Shown here piece after piece: positions 9,002-22,715 of a stretch of DNA of 64,000 nucleotides (position 1 is its first letter; the number at the start of each line of letters is the position of its first letter). The translations under genes and the position numbers were made by a program. A model generated the notes under the pieces. The model was not told the DNA's origin, did no database searches, and worked only from the letters and a program-made list of their open reading frames with translations. The stretch is from assembly GCA_949987565.1 (NCBI GenBank), contig OX465109.1, positions 18,334,415 to 18,398,414 on the forward strand. The letters run 5' to 3'. The DNA comes from Luidia sarsii. Lineage: Eukaryota > Echinodermata > Asteroidea > Paxillosida > Luidiidae.

Positions 9002-9331
9002 GGATCTGCCAGACGAAGAGCTACACTGTGTAACTGAATACGTTGGGACTTGACGTCATGCATGGAGTGCCTGGCTTATATCCACACTAACAACCCAGGA
9101 GGTCAATCCTTGCCACCAGTGAGTTGACCTTTGACACTGACCTTGTTGCAGATGGATGGCAGGATGCGCTTATCGTAGTCGGTTCCAAACTGTCAGAGGA
9201 TTTAGGGAAGGCTCGTCTCCATGTTCACGGTCAAAAGATCTGCAAGGCAACATGGATAGAATAAGCAGAGTCACTTTTCTGCCTGCAATATTAAAGCCGT
9301 GAAGAAGCACTGCACGTGTCAAGGTCTATAA
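9002..9331 (+). repeat. L block 9, full, frame broken at codon 16
   Basis: Nonsense class 1, but Glu27 is kept (GAG), unlike L block 3. Confidence 0.95.
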
Positions 9332-9674
9332 ACTGCTAAATAGACGAAGAACAAACTCAACGCGTTGGGCAAGCACTAACTGCTAAATAGATGAAGAACA
9401 AACTCAACGCGTTGGGCAAGCAGTGTGTAACTGCCAAATAGATGAAGAACAAACTCAACGCGTTGGGCAAGCACTAACTACTAAATAGATGAAGAACAAA
9501 GTCAACAAACTCAACGTGTTGGGCAAGCACTAACTACTAAATACAGTAGATGAAGAACAAACTCAACGCGTTATGCAAGCACTAACTGCTAAATAGATGA
9601 AGAACAAACTCAACGCGTTAGGCAAGCACTAACTACTAAATAGATGAAGAACAAATCAACGCGTTGGGCAAGCA

Positions 9675-10004
9675 GGATCTGCCAGACGAAGAGCTACACT
9701 GTGTAACTGAATACGTTGGGACTTGACGTCATGCATGGAGTGCCTGGCTTATATCCACACTCACAACCCAGGAGGTCAATCCTTGCCACCAGTGAGTTGA
9801 CCTTTGACACTGACCTCGTTGCAGATGGATGGCAGGATGCGCTCATCGTAGTCGGTTCCAAACTGTCAGAGGATTTAGGGAAGGCTCGTGTCCATGTTCA
9901 CGGTCAAAAGATCTGCAAGGCAACATGGATAGAATAAGCAGAGTCACTTTTCTGCCTGCAATATTAAAGCCGTGAAGAAGCACTGCACGTGTCATGGTCT
10001 ATAA
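9675..10004 (+). repeat. L block 10, full, L59V
   Basis: Same class as L block 4. The +4 monomer upstream reads GCAGTGTG in place of GCACTGTG. Confidence 0.95.
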
Positions 10005-10949
10005 ACTGCTAAATAGACGAAGAACAAACTCAACGCGTTGGGCAAGCACTAACTACTAAATAGACGAAGAACAAACTCAACACGTTGGGCAAGCACTAAC
10101 TACTAAATAGATGAAGAACAAACTCAACGCGTTGGGCAAGCACTAACTACTAAATAGATGAAGAACAAAGTGAACAAACTCAACGTGTTGGGCAAGCACT
10201 AACTACTAAATAGATGAAGAACAAACTCAACGCGTTAGGCAAGGACTAACTGCTAAATAGATGAAGAACAAACTCAACGCGTTGGGCAAGCACTAACTAC
10301 TAAATAGATGAAGAACAAACTCAACGCGTTGGGCAAGCACTAACTACTACATAGATGAAGAACAAACTCAACGCGTTGGGCAAGCACTAACTACTAAATA
10401 GATGAAGAACAAACTCAACGCGTTAGGCAAGCACTAACTACTAAATAGATGAAGAACAAACTCAACGCGTTAGGCAAGCACTAACTACTAAATAGATGAA
10501 GAACAAACTCAACGCGTTAGGCAAGCACTAACTGCTAAATAGATGAAGAACAAACTCAACGCGTTCGGCAAGCACTAACTACTAAATAGACGAAGAACAA
10601 ACTCAACGCGTTGGGCAAGCACTAACTACTAAATAGATGAAGAAGAAACTCAACGCGTTGGGCAAGCACTAACTACTAAATAGATGAAGAACAAACTCAA
10701 CGCGTTAGGCAAGCACTAACTACTAAATAGATGAAGAACAAACTCAACGCGTTGGGCAAGCACTAACTACTAAATAGATGAAGAACAAACTCAACGCGTT
10801 AGGCAAGCACTAACTACTAAATAGATGAAGAACAAACTCAACGCGTTAGGCAAGCACTAACTACTAAATAGATGAAGAACAAACTCAACGCGTTAGGCAA
10901 GCACTAACTACTAAATAGATGAAGAACAAATCAACGCGTTGGGCAAGCA

Positions 10950-11279
10950 GGAGTTGCCAGACGAAGAGCTACACTGTGTAACTGAATACGTTGGGACTTG
11001 ATGTCATGCATGGAGTGCCTGGCTTATATCCACACTCACAACCCAGGAGGTCAATCCTTGCCACCAGTGAGTTGACCTTTGACACTGACCTTGTTGCAGA
11101 TGGATGGCAGGATGCGCTCATCGTAGTCGGTTCCAAACTGTCAGAGGATTTAGGGAAGGCTCGTCTCCATGTTCACGGTCAAAAGATCTGCAAGGCAACA
11201 TGGATAGAATAAGCACAGTCACTTTTCTGCCTGCAAGATTATAGCCGTGAAGAAGCACTGCACGTGTCATGGTCTATAA
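10950..11279 (+). repeat. L block 11, full, CRE lost
   Basis: The 5' end is GAGTTGCC. TGATGTCA replaces TGACGTCA (synonymous at D4) and CTTG replaces CTCG at L34. The tail is GCACAGTCAC, GTCATGG, then a GACAAAG monomer. Confidence 0.95.
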
Positions 11280-11942
11280 ACTGCTAAATAGACAAAGAAC
11301 AAACTCAACGCGTTGGGCAAGCACTAACTGCTAAATAGATGAAGAACAAACTCAACGCGTAGGGCAAGCACTGTGTAACTGCCAAATAGATGAAGAACAA
11401 ACTCAACGCGTTGGGCAAGCACTAACTACTAAATAGATGAATAACAAACTCAACGCGTTGGGCAAGCACTAACTACTAAATAGACGAAGAACAAACTCAA
11501 CACGTTGGGCAAGCACTAACTTCTAAATAGATGAAGAACAAACTCAACGCGTTGGGCAAGCACTAACTACTAAATAGACAAAAACAAACTCAACACGTTG
11601 GGCAAGCACTAACTACTAAATAGATGAAGAACAAACTCAACGCGTTGGGCAAGCACTAACTACTAAATAGATGAAGAACAAACTCAACGCGTTGGGCAAG
11701 CACTAACTAATAAATAGATGAAGAACAAACTCAACGCGTTGGGCAAGCACTAACTACTAAATAGATGAAGAAGAAACTCAACGCGTTAGGCAAGCACTAA
11801 CTACTAAATAGAAGAAGAACAAACTCAACGCGTTAGGCAAGCACTAACTACTACATGTAAATAGATGAAGAACAAACTCAACGCGTTGGGCAAGCACTAA
11901 CTACTAAATAGATGAAGAACAAATCAACGCGTTGGGCAAGCA

Positions 11943-12272
11943 GGAGTTGCCAGACGAAGAGCTACACTGTGTAACTGAATACGTTGGGACTTGACGTCAT
12001 GCATGGAGTGCCTGGCTTATATCCACACTCACAACCCAGGAGGTCAATCCTTGCCACCAGTGAGTTGACCTTTGACACTGACCTTGTTGCAGATGGATGG
12101 CAGGATGCGCTCATCGTAGTCGGTTCCAAACTGTCAGAGGATTTAGGGAAGGCTCGTCTCCATGTTCACGGTCAAAAGATCTGCAAGGCAACATGGATAG
12201 AATAAGCACAGTCACTTTTCTGCCTGCAAGATTATAGCCGTGAAGAAGCACTGCACGTGTCATGGTCTATAA
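11943..12272 (+). repeat. L block 12, full, GAGTTGCC type with CRE
   Basis: Like L block 11 but the CRE is intact. It is preceded by a run with private GACAAAAAC and GAAGAAGAAC units. Confidence 0.95.
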
Positions 12273-13225
12273 ACTGCTAAATAGACAAAGAACAAACTCA
12301 ACGCGTTGGGCAAGCACTAACTGCTAAATAGATGAAGAACAAACTCAACGCGTAGGGCAAGCACTGTGTAACTGCCAAATAGATGAAGAACAAACTCAAC
12401 GCGTTGGGCAAGCACTAACTACTAAATAGATGAATAACAAACTCAACGCGTTGGGCAAGCACTAACTACTAAATAGACGAAGAAGAAACTCAACACGTTG
12501 GGCAAGCACTAACTTCTAAATAGATGAAGAACAAACTCAACGCGTTGGGCAAGCACTAACTACTAAATAGATGAAGAACAAACTCAACGCGTTGGGCAAG
12601 CACTAACTACTAAATAGATGAAGAACAAACTCAACGCGTTAGGCAAGCACTAACTACTAAATAGATGAAGAACAAACTCAACGCGTTGGGTAAGCACTAA
12701 CTACTAAATAGATGAAAAACAAACTCAACGCGTTGGGCAAGCACTAACTACTAAATAGACGAAGAACAAACTCAACACGTTGGGCAAGCACTAACTACTA
12801 AATAGATGAAGAACAAACTCAACGCGTTGGGCAAGCACTAACTACTAAATAGACGAAGAACAAACTCAAGTGTTGGGCAAGCACTAACTACTAAATAGAT
12901 GAAGAACAAACTCTACGCATTAGGCAAGCACTAACTACTAAATAGATGAAGAACAAACTCAACGCGTTGGGCAAGCACTAACTACTAAATAGATGAAGAA
13001 CAAACTCAACGCGTTGGGCAAGCACTTACTACTAAATAGATGAAGAACAAAGTCAACAAACTCAACGTGTTGGGCAAGCACTAACTACTAAATACAGTAG
13101 ATGAAGAACAAACTCAACGCGTTATGCAAGCACTAACTGCTAAATAGATGAAGAACAAACTCAACGCGTTAGGCAAGCACTAACTACTAAATAGATGAAG
13201 AACAAATCAACGCGTTGGGCAAGCA

Positions 13226-13555
13226 GGATCTGCCAGACGAAGAGCTACACTGTGTAACTGAATACGTTGGGACTTGACGTCATGCATGGAGTGCCTGGCT
13301 TATATCCACACTCACAACCCAGGAGGTCAATCCTTGCCACCAGTGAGTTGACCTTTGACACTGACCTCGTTGCAGATGGATGGCAGGATGCGCTCATCGT
13401 AGTCGGTTCCAAACTGTCAGAGGATTTAGGGAAGGCTCGTCTCCATGTTCACGGTCAAAAGATCTGCAAGGCAACATGGATAGAATAAGCAGAGTCACTT
13501 TTCTGCCTGAAAGATTATAGCCGTGAAGAAGCACTGCACGTGTCAAGGTCTATAA
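13226..13555 (+). repeat. L block 13, full, class 1
   Basis: Counterpart of L block 1 at offset 12,635. Confidence 0.95.
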
Positions 13556-13989
13556 ACTGGTAAATAGACGAAGAACAAACTCAACGCGTTGGGCAAGCAC
13601 TAACTACTAAATAGACGAAGAACAAACTCAACACGTTGGGCAAGCACTAACTACTAAATAGATGAAGAACAAACTCAACGCGTTAGGCAAGCACTAACTA
13701 CTACATGTAAATAGATGAAGAACAAACTCAACGCGTTGGGCAAGCACTAACTACTAAATAGATGAAGAACAAACTCAACGCGTTGGGCAAGCACTAACTA
13801 CTAAATAGATGAAGAACAAAGTCAACAAACTCAACGTGTTGGGCAAGCACTAACTACTAAATAGATGAAAGACAAACTCAACGCGTTAGGCAAGCACTAA
13901 CTGCTAAATAGATGAAGAACAAACTCAACGCGTTAGGCTAGCACTAACTACTAAATAGATGAAGAACAAATCAACGCGTTGGGCAAGCA

Positions 13990-14319
13990 GGATCTGCCAG
14001 ACGAAGAGCTACACTGTGTAACTGAATACGTTGGGACTTGACGTCATGCATGGAGTGCCTGGCTTATATCCACACTCACAACCCAGGAGGTCAATCCTTG
14101 CCACCAGTGAGTTGACCTTTGACACTGACCTCGTTGCAGATGGATGGCAGGATGCGCTCATCGTAGTCGGTTCCAAACTGTCAGAGGATTTAGGGAAGGC
14201 TCGTCTCCATGTTCACGGTCAAAAGATCTGCAAGGCAACATGGATAGAATAAGCACATTCACTTTTCTGCCTGCAAGATTAAAGCCGTGAAGAAGCACTG
14301 CACGTGACAAGGTCTATAA
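13990..14319 (+). repeat. L block 14, full, class 2
   Basis: Counterpart of L block 2 at offset 12,635, with CTGCTTAAT. Confidence 0.95.
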
Positions 14320-15311
14320 ACTGCTTAATAGACGAAGAACAAACTCAACGCGTTGGGCAAGCACTAACTGCTAAATAGATGAAGAACAAACTCAACGCGT
14401 TGGGCAAGCACTAACTACTAAATAGATGAAGAACAAACTCAACGCGTTGGGCAAGCACTAACTACTAAATAGATGAAGAACAAACTCAACGCGTTGGGCA
14501 AGCACTAACTACTAAATAGATGAAGAACAAACTCAACGCGTTAGGCAAGCACTAACTACTAAATAGATGAAGAACAAACTCAACGCGTTAGGCAAGCACT
14601 AACTACTAAATAGATGAAGAACAAACTCAACGCGTTAGGCAAGCACTAACTGCTAAATAGATGAAGAACAAACTCAACGCGTTCGGCAAGCACTAACTAC
14701 TAAATAGACGAAGAACAAACTCAACGCGTTGGGCAAGCACTAACTACTAAATAGATGAAGAAGAAACTCAACGCGTTGGGCAAGCACTAACTACTAAATA
14801 GATGAAGAACAAACTCAACGCGTTAGGCAAGCACTAACTACTAAATAGATGAAGAAGAAACTCAACGCGTTGGGCAAGCACTAACTACTAAATAGATGAA
14901 GAACAAACTCAACGCGTTAGGCAAGCACTAACTACTAAATAGATGAAGAACAAACTCAACGCGTTGGGCAAGCACTAACTACTAAATAGATGAAGAACAA
15001 ACTCAACGCGTTGGGCAAGCACTAACTACTAAATAGATGAAGAACAAACTCAACGCGTTAGGCAAGCAGTAACTACTAAATAGATGAAGAACAAACTCAA
15101 CGCGTTGGGCAAGCACTAACTACTAAATAGATGAAGAACAAAGTCAACAAACTCAACGTGTTGGGCAAGCACTAACTACTAAATAGATGAAGAACAAACT
15201 CAACGCGTTAGGCAAGCACTAACTGCTAAATAGATGAAGAACAAACTCAACGCGTTAGGCAAGCACTAACTACTAAATAGATGAAGAACAAATCAACGCG
15301 TTGGGCAAGCA

Positions 15312-15641
15312 GGATCTGCCAGACGAAGAGCTACACTGTGTAACTGAATACGTTGGGACTTGACGTCATGCATGGAGTGCCTGGCTTATATCCACACTAA
15401 CAACCCAGGAGGTCAATCCTTGCCACCAGTCAGTTGACCTTTGACACTGACCTTGTTGCAGATGGATGGCAGGATGCGCTTATCGTAGTCGGTTCCAAAC
15501 TGTCAGAGGATTTAGGGAAGGCTCGTCTCCATGTTCACGGTCAAAAGATCTGCAAGGCAACATGGATAGAATAAGCAGAGTCACTTTTCTGCCTGCAATA
15601 TTAAAGCCGTGAAGAAGCACTGCACGTGTCAAGGTCTATAA
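15312..15641 (+). repeat. L block 15, full, frame broken at codon 16
   Basis: Nonsense class 1 with E27Q, as in L block 3. Confidence 0.95.
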
Positions 15642-15984
15642 ACTGCTAAATAGACGAAGAACAAACTCAACGCGTTGGGCAAGCACTAACTGCTAAATAG
15701 ATGAAGAACAAACTCAACGCGTTGGGCAAGCACTGTGTAACTGCCAAATAGATGAAGAACAAACTCAACGCGTTGGGCAAGCACTAACTACTAAATAGAT
15801 GAAGAACAAAGTCAACAAACTCAACGTGTTGGGCAAGCACTAACTACTAAATACAGTAGATGAAGAACAAACTCAACGCGTTATGCAAGCACTAACTGCT
15901 AAATAGATGAAGAACAAACTCAACGCGTTAGGCAAGCACTAACTACTAAATAGATGAAGAACAAATCAACGCGTTGGGCAAGCA

Positions 15985-16314
15985 GGATCTGCCAGACGAA
16001 GAGCTACACTGTGTAACTGAATACGTTGGGACTTGACGTCATGCATGGAGTGCCTGGCTTATATCCACACTCACAACCCAGGAGGTCAATCCTTGCCACC
16101 AGTGAGTTGACCTTTGACACTGACCTCGTTGCAGATGGATGGCAGGATGCGCTCATCGTAGTCGGTTCCAAACTGTCAGAGGATTTAGGGAAGGCTCGTG
16201 TCCATGTTCACGGTCAAAAGATCTGCAAGGCAACATGGATAGAATAAGCAGAGTCACTTTTCTGCCTGCAATATTAAAGCCGTGAAGAAGCACTGCACGT
16301 GTCATGGTCTATAA
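15985..16314 (+). repeat. L block 16, full, L59V
   Basis: Same class and context as L block 4. Confidence 0.95.
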
Positions 16315-17259
16315 ACTGCTAAATAGACGAAGAACAAACTCAACGCGTTGGGCAAGCACTAACTACTAAATAGACGAAGAACAAACTCAACACGTTGGGC
16401 AAGCACTAACTACTAAATAGATGAAGAACAAACTCAACGCGTTGGGCAAGCACTAACTACTAAATAGATGAAGAACAAAGTGAACAAACTCAACGTGTTG
16501 GGCAAGCACTAACTACTAAATAGATGAAGAACAAACTCAACGCGTTAGGCAAGGACTAACTGCTAAATAGATGAAGAACAAACTCAACGCGTTGGGCAAG
16601 CACTAACTACTAAATAGATGAAGAACAAACTCAACGCGTTGGGCAAGCACTAACTACTAAATAGATGAAGAACAAACTCAACGCGTTGGGCAAGCACTAA
16701 CTACTAAATAGATGAAGAACAAACTCAACGCGTTAGGCAAGCACTAACTACTAAATAGATGAAGAACAAACTCAACGCGTTAGGCAAGCACTAACTACTA
16801 AATAGATGAAGAACAAACTCAACGCGTTAGGCAAGCACTAACTGCTAAATAGATGAAGAACAAACTCAACGCGTTCGGCAAGCACTAACTACTAAATAGA
16901 CGAAGAACAAACTCAACGCGTTGGGCAAGCACTAACTACTAAATAGATGAAGAAGAAACTCAACGCGTTGGGCAAGCACTAACTACTAAATAGATGAAGA
17001 ACAAACTCAACGCGTTAGGCAAGCACTAACTACTAAATAGATGAAGAACAAACTCAACGCGTTGGGCAAGCACTAACTACTAAATAGATGAAGAACAAAC
17101 TCAACGCGTTAGGCAAGCACTAACTACTAAATAGATGAAGAACAAACTCAACGCGTTAGGCAAGCACTAACTACTAAATAGATGAAGAACAAACTCAACG
17201 CGTTAGGCAAGCACTAACTACTAAATAGATGAAGAACAAATCAACGCGTTGGGCAAGCA

Positions 17260-17589
17260 GGAGTTGCCAGACGAAGAGCTACACTGTGTAACTGAATACG
17301 TTGGGACTTGATGTCATGCATGGAGTGCCTGGCTTATATCCACACTCACAACCCAGGAGGTCAATCCTTGCCACCAGTGAGTTGACCTTTGACACTGACC
17401 TTGTTGCAGATGGATGGCAGGATGCGCTCATCGTAGTCGGTTCCAAACTGTCAGAGGATTTAGGGAAGGCTCGTCTCCATGTTCACGGTCAAAAGATCTG
17501 CAAGGCAACATGGATAGAATAAGCACAGTCACTTTTCTGCCTGCAAGATTATAGCCGTGAAGAAGCACTGCACGTGTCATGGTCTATAA
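17260..17589 (+). repeat. L block 17, full, CRE lost
   Basis: Same class as L block 11, at offset 6310 from it. Confidence 0.95.
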
Positions 17590-18388
17590 ACTGCTAAATA
17601 GACAAAGAACAAACTCAACGCGTTGGGCAAGCACTAACTGCTAAATAGATGAAGAACAAACTCAACGCGTAGGGCAAGCACTGTGTAACTGCCAAATAGA
17701 TGAAGAACAAACTCAACGCGTTGGGCAAGCACTAACTACTAAATAGATGAATAACAAACTCAACGCGTTGGGCAAGCACTAACTACTAAATAGACGAAGA
17801 ACAAACTCAACACGTTGGGCAAGCACTAACTTCTAAATAGATGAAGAACAAACTCAACGCGTTGGGCAAGCAATAACTACTAAATAGACGAAGAACAAAC
17901 TCAACGCGTTAGGCAAGCACTAACTACTAAATAGATGAAGAACAAACTCAACGCGTTAGGCAAGCACTAACTGCTAAATAGATGAAGAACAAACTCAACG
18001 CGTTGGGCAAGCACTAACTACTAAATAGACGAAGAACAAACTCAACGCGTTGGGCAAGCACTAACTACTAAATAGATGAAGAAGAAACTCAACGCGTTGG
18101 GCAAGCACTAACTACTAAATAGATGAAGAACAAACTCAACGCGTTAGGCAAGCACTAACTACTAAATAGATGAAGAACAAACTCAACGCGTTGGGCAAGC
18201 ACTAACTACTAAATAGATGAAGAACAAACTCAACGCGTTAGGCAAGCACTAACTACTAAATAGATGAAGAACAAACTCAACGCGTTAGGCAAGCACTAAC
18301 TGCTAAATAGATGAAGAACAAACTCAACGTGTTAGGCAAGCACTAACTACTAAATAGATGAAGAACAAATCAACGCGTTGGGCAAGCA

Positions 18389-18718
18389 GGATTTGCCAGA
18401 CGAAGAGCTACACTGTGTAACTGAATACGTTGGGACTTGACGTCATGCATGGAGTGCCTGGCTTATATCCACACTCACAACCCAGGAGGTCAATCCTTGC
18501 CACCAGTGAGTTGACCTTTGACACTGACCTTGTTGCAGATGGATGGCAGGATGCGCTCATCGTAGTCGGTTCCAAACTGTCAGAGGGTTTAGGGAAGGCT
18601 CGTCTCCATGTTCACGGTCAAAAGATCTGCAAGGCAACATGGATAGAATAAGCACAGTCACTTTTCTGCCTGCAAGATTATAGCCGTGAAGAAGCACTGC
18701 ACGTGTCATGGTCTATAA
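18389..18718 (+). repeat. L block 18, full, D53G
   Basis: The 5' end is GATTTGCC. GAT to GGT at codon 53, and the tail GCACAGTCAC with GTCATGG. It opens the first 2,483-bp unit. Confidence 0.95.
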
Positions 18719-19175
18719 ACTGCTAAATAGACAAAGAACAAACTCAACGCGTTGGGCAAGCACTAACTGCTAAATAGATGAAGAACAAACTCAACGCGTA
18801 GGGCAAGCACTGTGTAACTGCCAAATAGATGAAGAACAAACTCAACGCGTTGGGCAAGCACTAACTACTAAATACATGAATAACAAACTCAACGCGTTGG
18901 GCAAGCACTAACTACTAAATAGACGAAGAACAAACTCAACACGTTGGGCAAGCACTAACTTCTAAATAGATGAAGAACAAACTCAACGCGTTGGGCAAGC
19001 ACTAACTACTAAATAGATGAAGAACAAACTCAACGCGTTGGGCAAGCACTAACTACTAAATAGATGAAGAACAAAGTCAACGCGTTAGGCAAGCACTAAC
19101 TGCTAAATAGATGAAGAACAAACTCAACGTGTTAGGCAAGCACTAACTACTAAATAGATGAAGAACAAACTCAAC

Positions 19176-19421
19176 ACTCACAACCCAGGAGGTCAATCCT
19201 TGCCACCAGTGAGTTGACCTTTGACACTGACCTTGTTGCAGATGGATGGCAGGATGCGCTCATCGTAGTCGGTTCCAAACTGTCAGAGGATTTAGGGAAG
19301 GCTCGTCTCCATGTTCACGGTCAAAAGATCTGCAAGGCAACATGGATAGAATAAGCAGAGTCACTTTTCTGCCTGCAAGATTATAGCCGTGAAGAAGCAC
19401 TGCACGTGTCAAGGTCTATAA
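19176..19421 (+). repeat. L block 19, 5'-truncated (246 bp)
   Basis: Monomer AACTCAAC joins directly to ACTCACAACCC, so the equivalent of 591-674 in L block 1 is missing, with 2-bp microhomology (AC). The CRE is lost; half-sites, E-box and TATA remain. The intact relative is at 53072. Confidence 0.95.
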
Positions 19422-19764
19422 ACTGCTAAATAGACGAAGAACAAACTCAACGCGTTGGGCAAGCACTAACTGCTAAATAGATGAAGAACAAACTCAACGC
19501 GTTGGGCAAGCACTGTGTAACTGCCAAATAGATGAAGAACAAACTCAACGCGTTGGGCAAGCACTAACTACTAAATAGATGAAGAACAAAGTCAACAAAC
19601 TCAACGTGTTGGGCAAGCACTAACTACTAAATACAGTAGATGAAGAACAAACTCAACGCGTTATGCAAGCACTAACTGCTAAATAGATGAAGAACAAACT
19701 CAACGCGTTAGGCAAGCACTAACTACTAAATAGATGAAGAACAAATCAACGCGTTGGGCAAGCA

Positions 19765-20094
19765 GGATCTGCCAGACGAAGAGCTACACTGTGTAACTGA
19801 ATACGTTGGGACTTGACGTCATGCATGGAGTGCCTGGCTTATATCCACACTCACAACCCAGGAGGTCAATCCTTGCCACCAGTGAGTTGACCTTTGACAC
19901 TGACCTCGTTGCAGATGGATGGCAGGATGCGCTCATCGTAGTCGGTTCCAAACTGTCAGAGGATTTAGGGAAGGCTCGTCTCCATGTTCACGGTCAAAAG
20001 ATCTGCAAGGCAACATGGATAGAATAAGCACAGTCACTTTTCTGCCTGAAAGATTATAGCCGTGAAGAAGCACTGCACGTGTCAAGGTCTATAA
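19765..20094 (+). repeat. L block 20, full
   Basis: The 5' end is GATCTGCC, CTCG at L34, and the tail GCACAGTCAC, GAAAGATTATAGCC, GTCAAGG. This class recurs at 22248, 35580, 38063, 40546, 47662 and 53745. Confidence 0.95.
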
Positions 20095-20232
20095 ACTGCT
20101 AAATAGACGAAGAACAAACTCAACGCGTTGGGCAAGCACTAACTACTAAATAGACGAAGAACAAACTCAACACGTTGGGCAAGCACTAACTACTAAATAG
20201 ATGAAGAACAAACTCAACGCGTTGGGCAAGCA

Positions 20233-20494
20233 GGATTTGCCAGACGAAGAGCTACACTGTGTAACTGAATACGTGTAACTGAATACGTGTAACTGAATAC
20301 TGACCTCGTTGCAGATGGATGGCAGGATGCGCTCATCGTAGTCGGTTCCAAACTGTCAGAGGATTTAGGGAAGGCTCGTCTCCATGTTCACGGTCAAAAG
20401 ATCTGCAAGGCAACATGGATAGAATAAGCAGAGTCACTTTTCTGCCTGAAAGATTATAGCCGTGAAGAAGCACTGCACGTGTCAAGGTCTATAA
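20233..20494 (+). repeat. L block 21, internal deletion with triplicated 14-mer (262 bp)
   Basis: GTGTAACTGAATAC occurs three times in tandem and then runs into TGACCTCG. The equivalent of 631-726 is gone and 28 bp are gained (330-96+28 = 262). The monomer before it is canonical, not the 1-bp-short marker. Confidence 0.95.
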
Positions 20495-20871
20495 ACTGCT
20501 AAATAGACGAAGAACAAACTCAACGCGTTGGGCAAGCACTAACTACTAAATAGACGAAGAACAAACTCAACACGTTGGGCAAGCACTAACTACTAAATAG
20601 ATGAAGAACAAACTCAAAGCGTTAGGCAAGCACTAACTTCTACATGTAAATAGATGAAGAACAAACTCAACGCGTTGGGCAAGCACTAACTACTAAATAG
20701 ACGAAGAACAAACTCAAGCGTTGGGCAAGCACTAACTACTAAATAGATGAAGAACAAACTCAACGCGTTAGGCAAGCACTAAGTGCTAAATAGATGAAGA
20801 ACAAACTCAACGTGTTAGGCAAGCACTAACTACTAAATAGATGAAGAACAAATCAACGCGTTGGGCAAGCA

Positions 20872-21201
20872 GGATTTGCCAGACGAAGAGCTACACTGTG
20901 TAACTGAATACGTTGGGACTTGACGTCATGCATGGAGTGCCTGGCTTATATCCACACTCACAACCCAGGAGGTCAATCCTTGCCACCAGTGAGTTGACCT
21001 TTGACACTGACCTTGTTGCAGATGGATGGCAGGATGCGCTCATCGTAGTCGGTTCCAAACTGTCAGAGGGTTTAGGGAAGGCTCGTCTCCATGTTCACGG
21101 TCAAAAGATCTGCAAGGCAACATGGATAGAATAAGCACAGTCACTTTTCTGCCTGCAAGATTATAGCCGTGAAGAAGCACTGCACGTGTCATGGTCTATA
21201 A
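20872..21201 (+). repeat. L block 22, full, D53G
   Basis: Counterpart of L block 18 in the second 2,483-bp unit. Confidence 0.95.
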
Positions 21202-21658
21202 ACTGCTAAATAGACAAAGAACAAACTCAACGCGTTGGGCAAGCACTAACTGCTAAATAGATGAAGAACAAACTCAACGCGTAGGGCAAGCACTGTGTAA
21301 CTGCCAAATAGATGAAGAACAAACTCAACGCGTTGGGCAAGCACTAACTACTAAATACATGAATAACAAACTCAACGCGTTGGGCAAGCACTAACTACTA
21401 AATAGACGAAGAACAAACTCAACACGTTGGGCAAGCACTAACTTCTAAATAGATGAAGAACAAACCCAACGCGTTGGGCAAGCACTAACTACTAAATAGA
21501 TGAAGAACAAACTCAACGCGTTGGGCAAGCACTAACTACTAAATAGATGAAGAACAAAGTCAACGCGTTAGGCAAGCACTAACTGCTAAATAGATGAAGA
21601 ACAAACTCAACGTGTTAGGCAAGCACTAACTACTAAATAGATGAAGAACAAACTCAAC

Positions 21659-21904
21659 ACTCACAACCCAGGAGGTCAATCCTTGCCACCAGTGAGTTGA
21701 CCTTTGACACTGACCTTGTTGCAGATGGATGGCAGGATGCGCTCATCGTAGTCGGTTCCAAACTGTCAGAGGATTTAGGGAAGGCTCGTCTCCATGTTCA
21801 CGGTCAAAAGATCTGCAAGGCAACATGGATAGAATAAGCAGAGTCACTTTTCTGCCTGCAAGATTATAGCCGTGAAGAAGCACTGCACGTGTCAAGGTCT
21901 ATAA
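21659..21904 (+). repeat. L block 23, 5'-truncated
   Basis: Same junction as L block 19, so the deletion happened before the unit was duplicated. Confidence 0.95.
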
Positions 21905-22247
21905 ACTGCTAAATAGACGAAGAACAAACTCAACGCGTTGGGCAAGCACTAACTGCTAAATAGATGAAGAACAAACTCAACGCGTTGGGCAAGCACTGTG
22001 TAACTGCCAAATAGATGAAGAACAAACTCAACGCGTTGGGCAAGCACTAACTACTAAATAGATGAAGAACAAAGTCAACAAACTCAACATGTTGGGCAAG
22101 CACTAACTACTAAATACAGTAGATGAAGAACAAACTCAACGCGTTATGCAAGCACTAACTGCTAAATAGATGAAGAACAAACTCAACGCGTTAGGCAAGC
22201 ACTAACTACTAAATAGATGAAGAACAAATCAACGCGTTGGGCAAGCA

Positions 22248-22577
22248 GGATCTGCCAGACGAAGAGCTACACTGTGTAACTGAATACGTTGGGACTTGAC
22301 GTCATGCATGGAGTGCCTGGCTTATATCCACACTCACAACCCAGGAGGTCAATCCTTGCCACCAGTGAGTTGACCTTTGACACTGACCTCGTTGCAGATG
22401 GATGGCAGGATGCGCTCATCGTAGTCGGTTCCAAACTGTCAGAGGATTTAGGGAAGGCTCGTCTCCATGTTCACGGTCAAAAGATCTGCAAGGCAACATG
22501 GATAGAATAAGCACAGTCACTTTTCTGCCTGAAAGATTATAGCCGTGAAGAAGCACTGCACGTGTCAAGGTCTATAA
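22248..22577 (+). repeat. L block 24, full
   Basis: Same class as L block 20. The +9 monomer upstream has a private CAACATGTTG. Confidence 0.95.
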
Positions 22578-22715
22578 ACTGCTAAATAGACGAAGAACAA
22601 ACTCAACGCGTTGGGCAAGCACTAACTACTAAATAGACGAAGAACAAACTCAACACGTTGGGCAAGCACTAACTACTAAATAGATGAAGAACAAACTCAA
22701 CGCGTTGGGCAAGCA

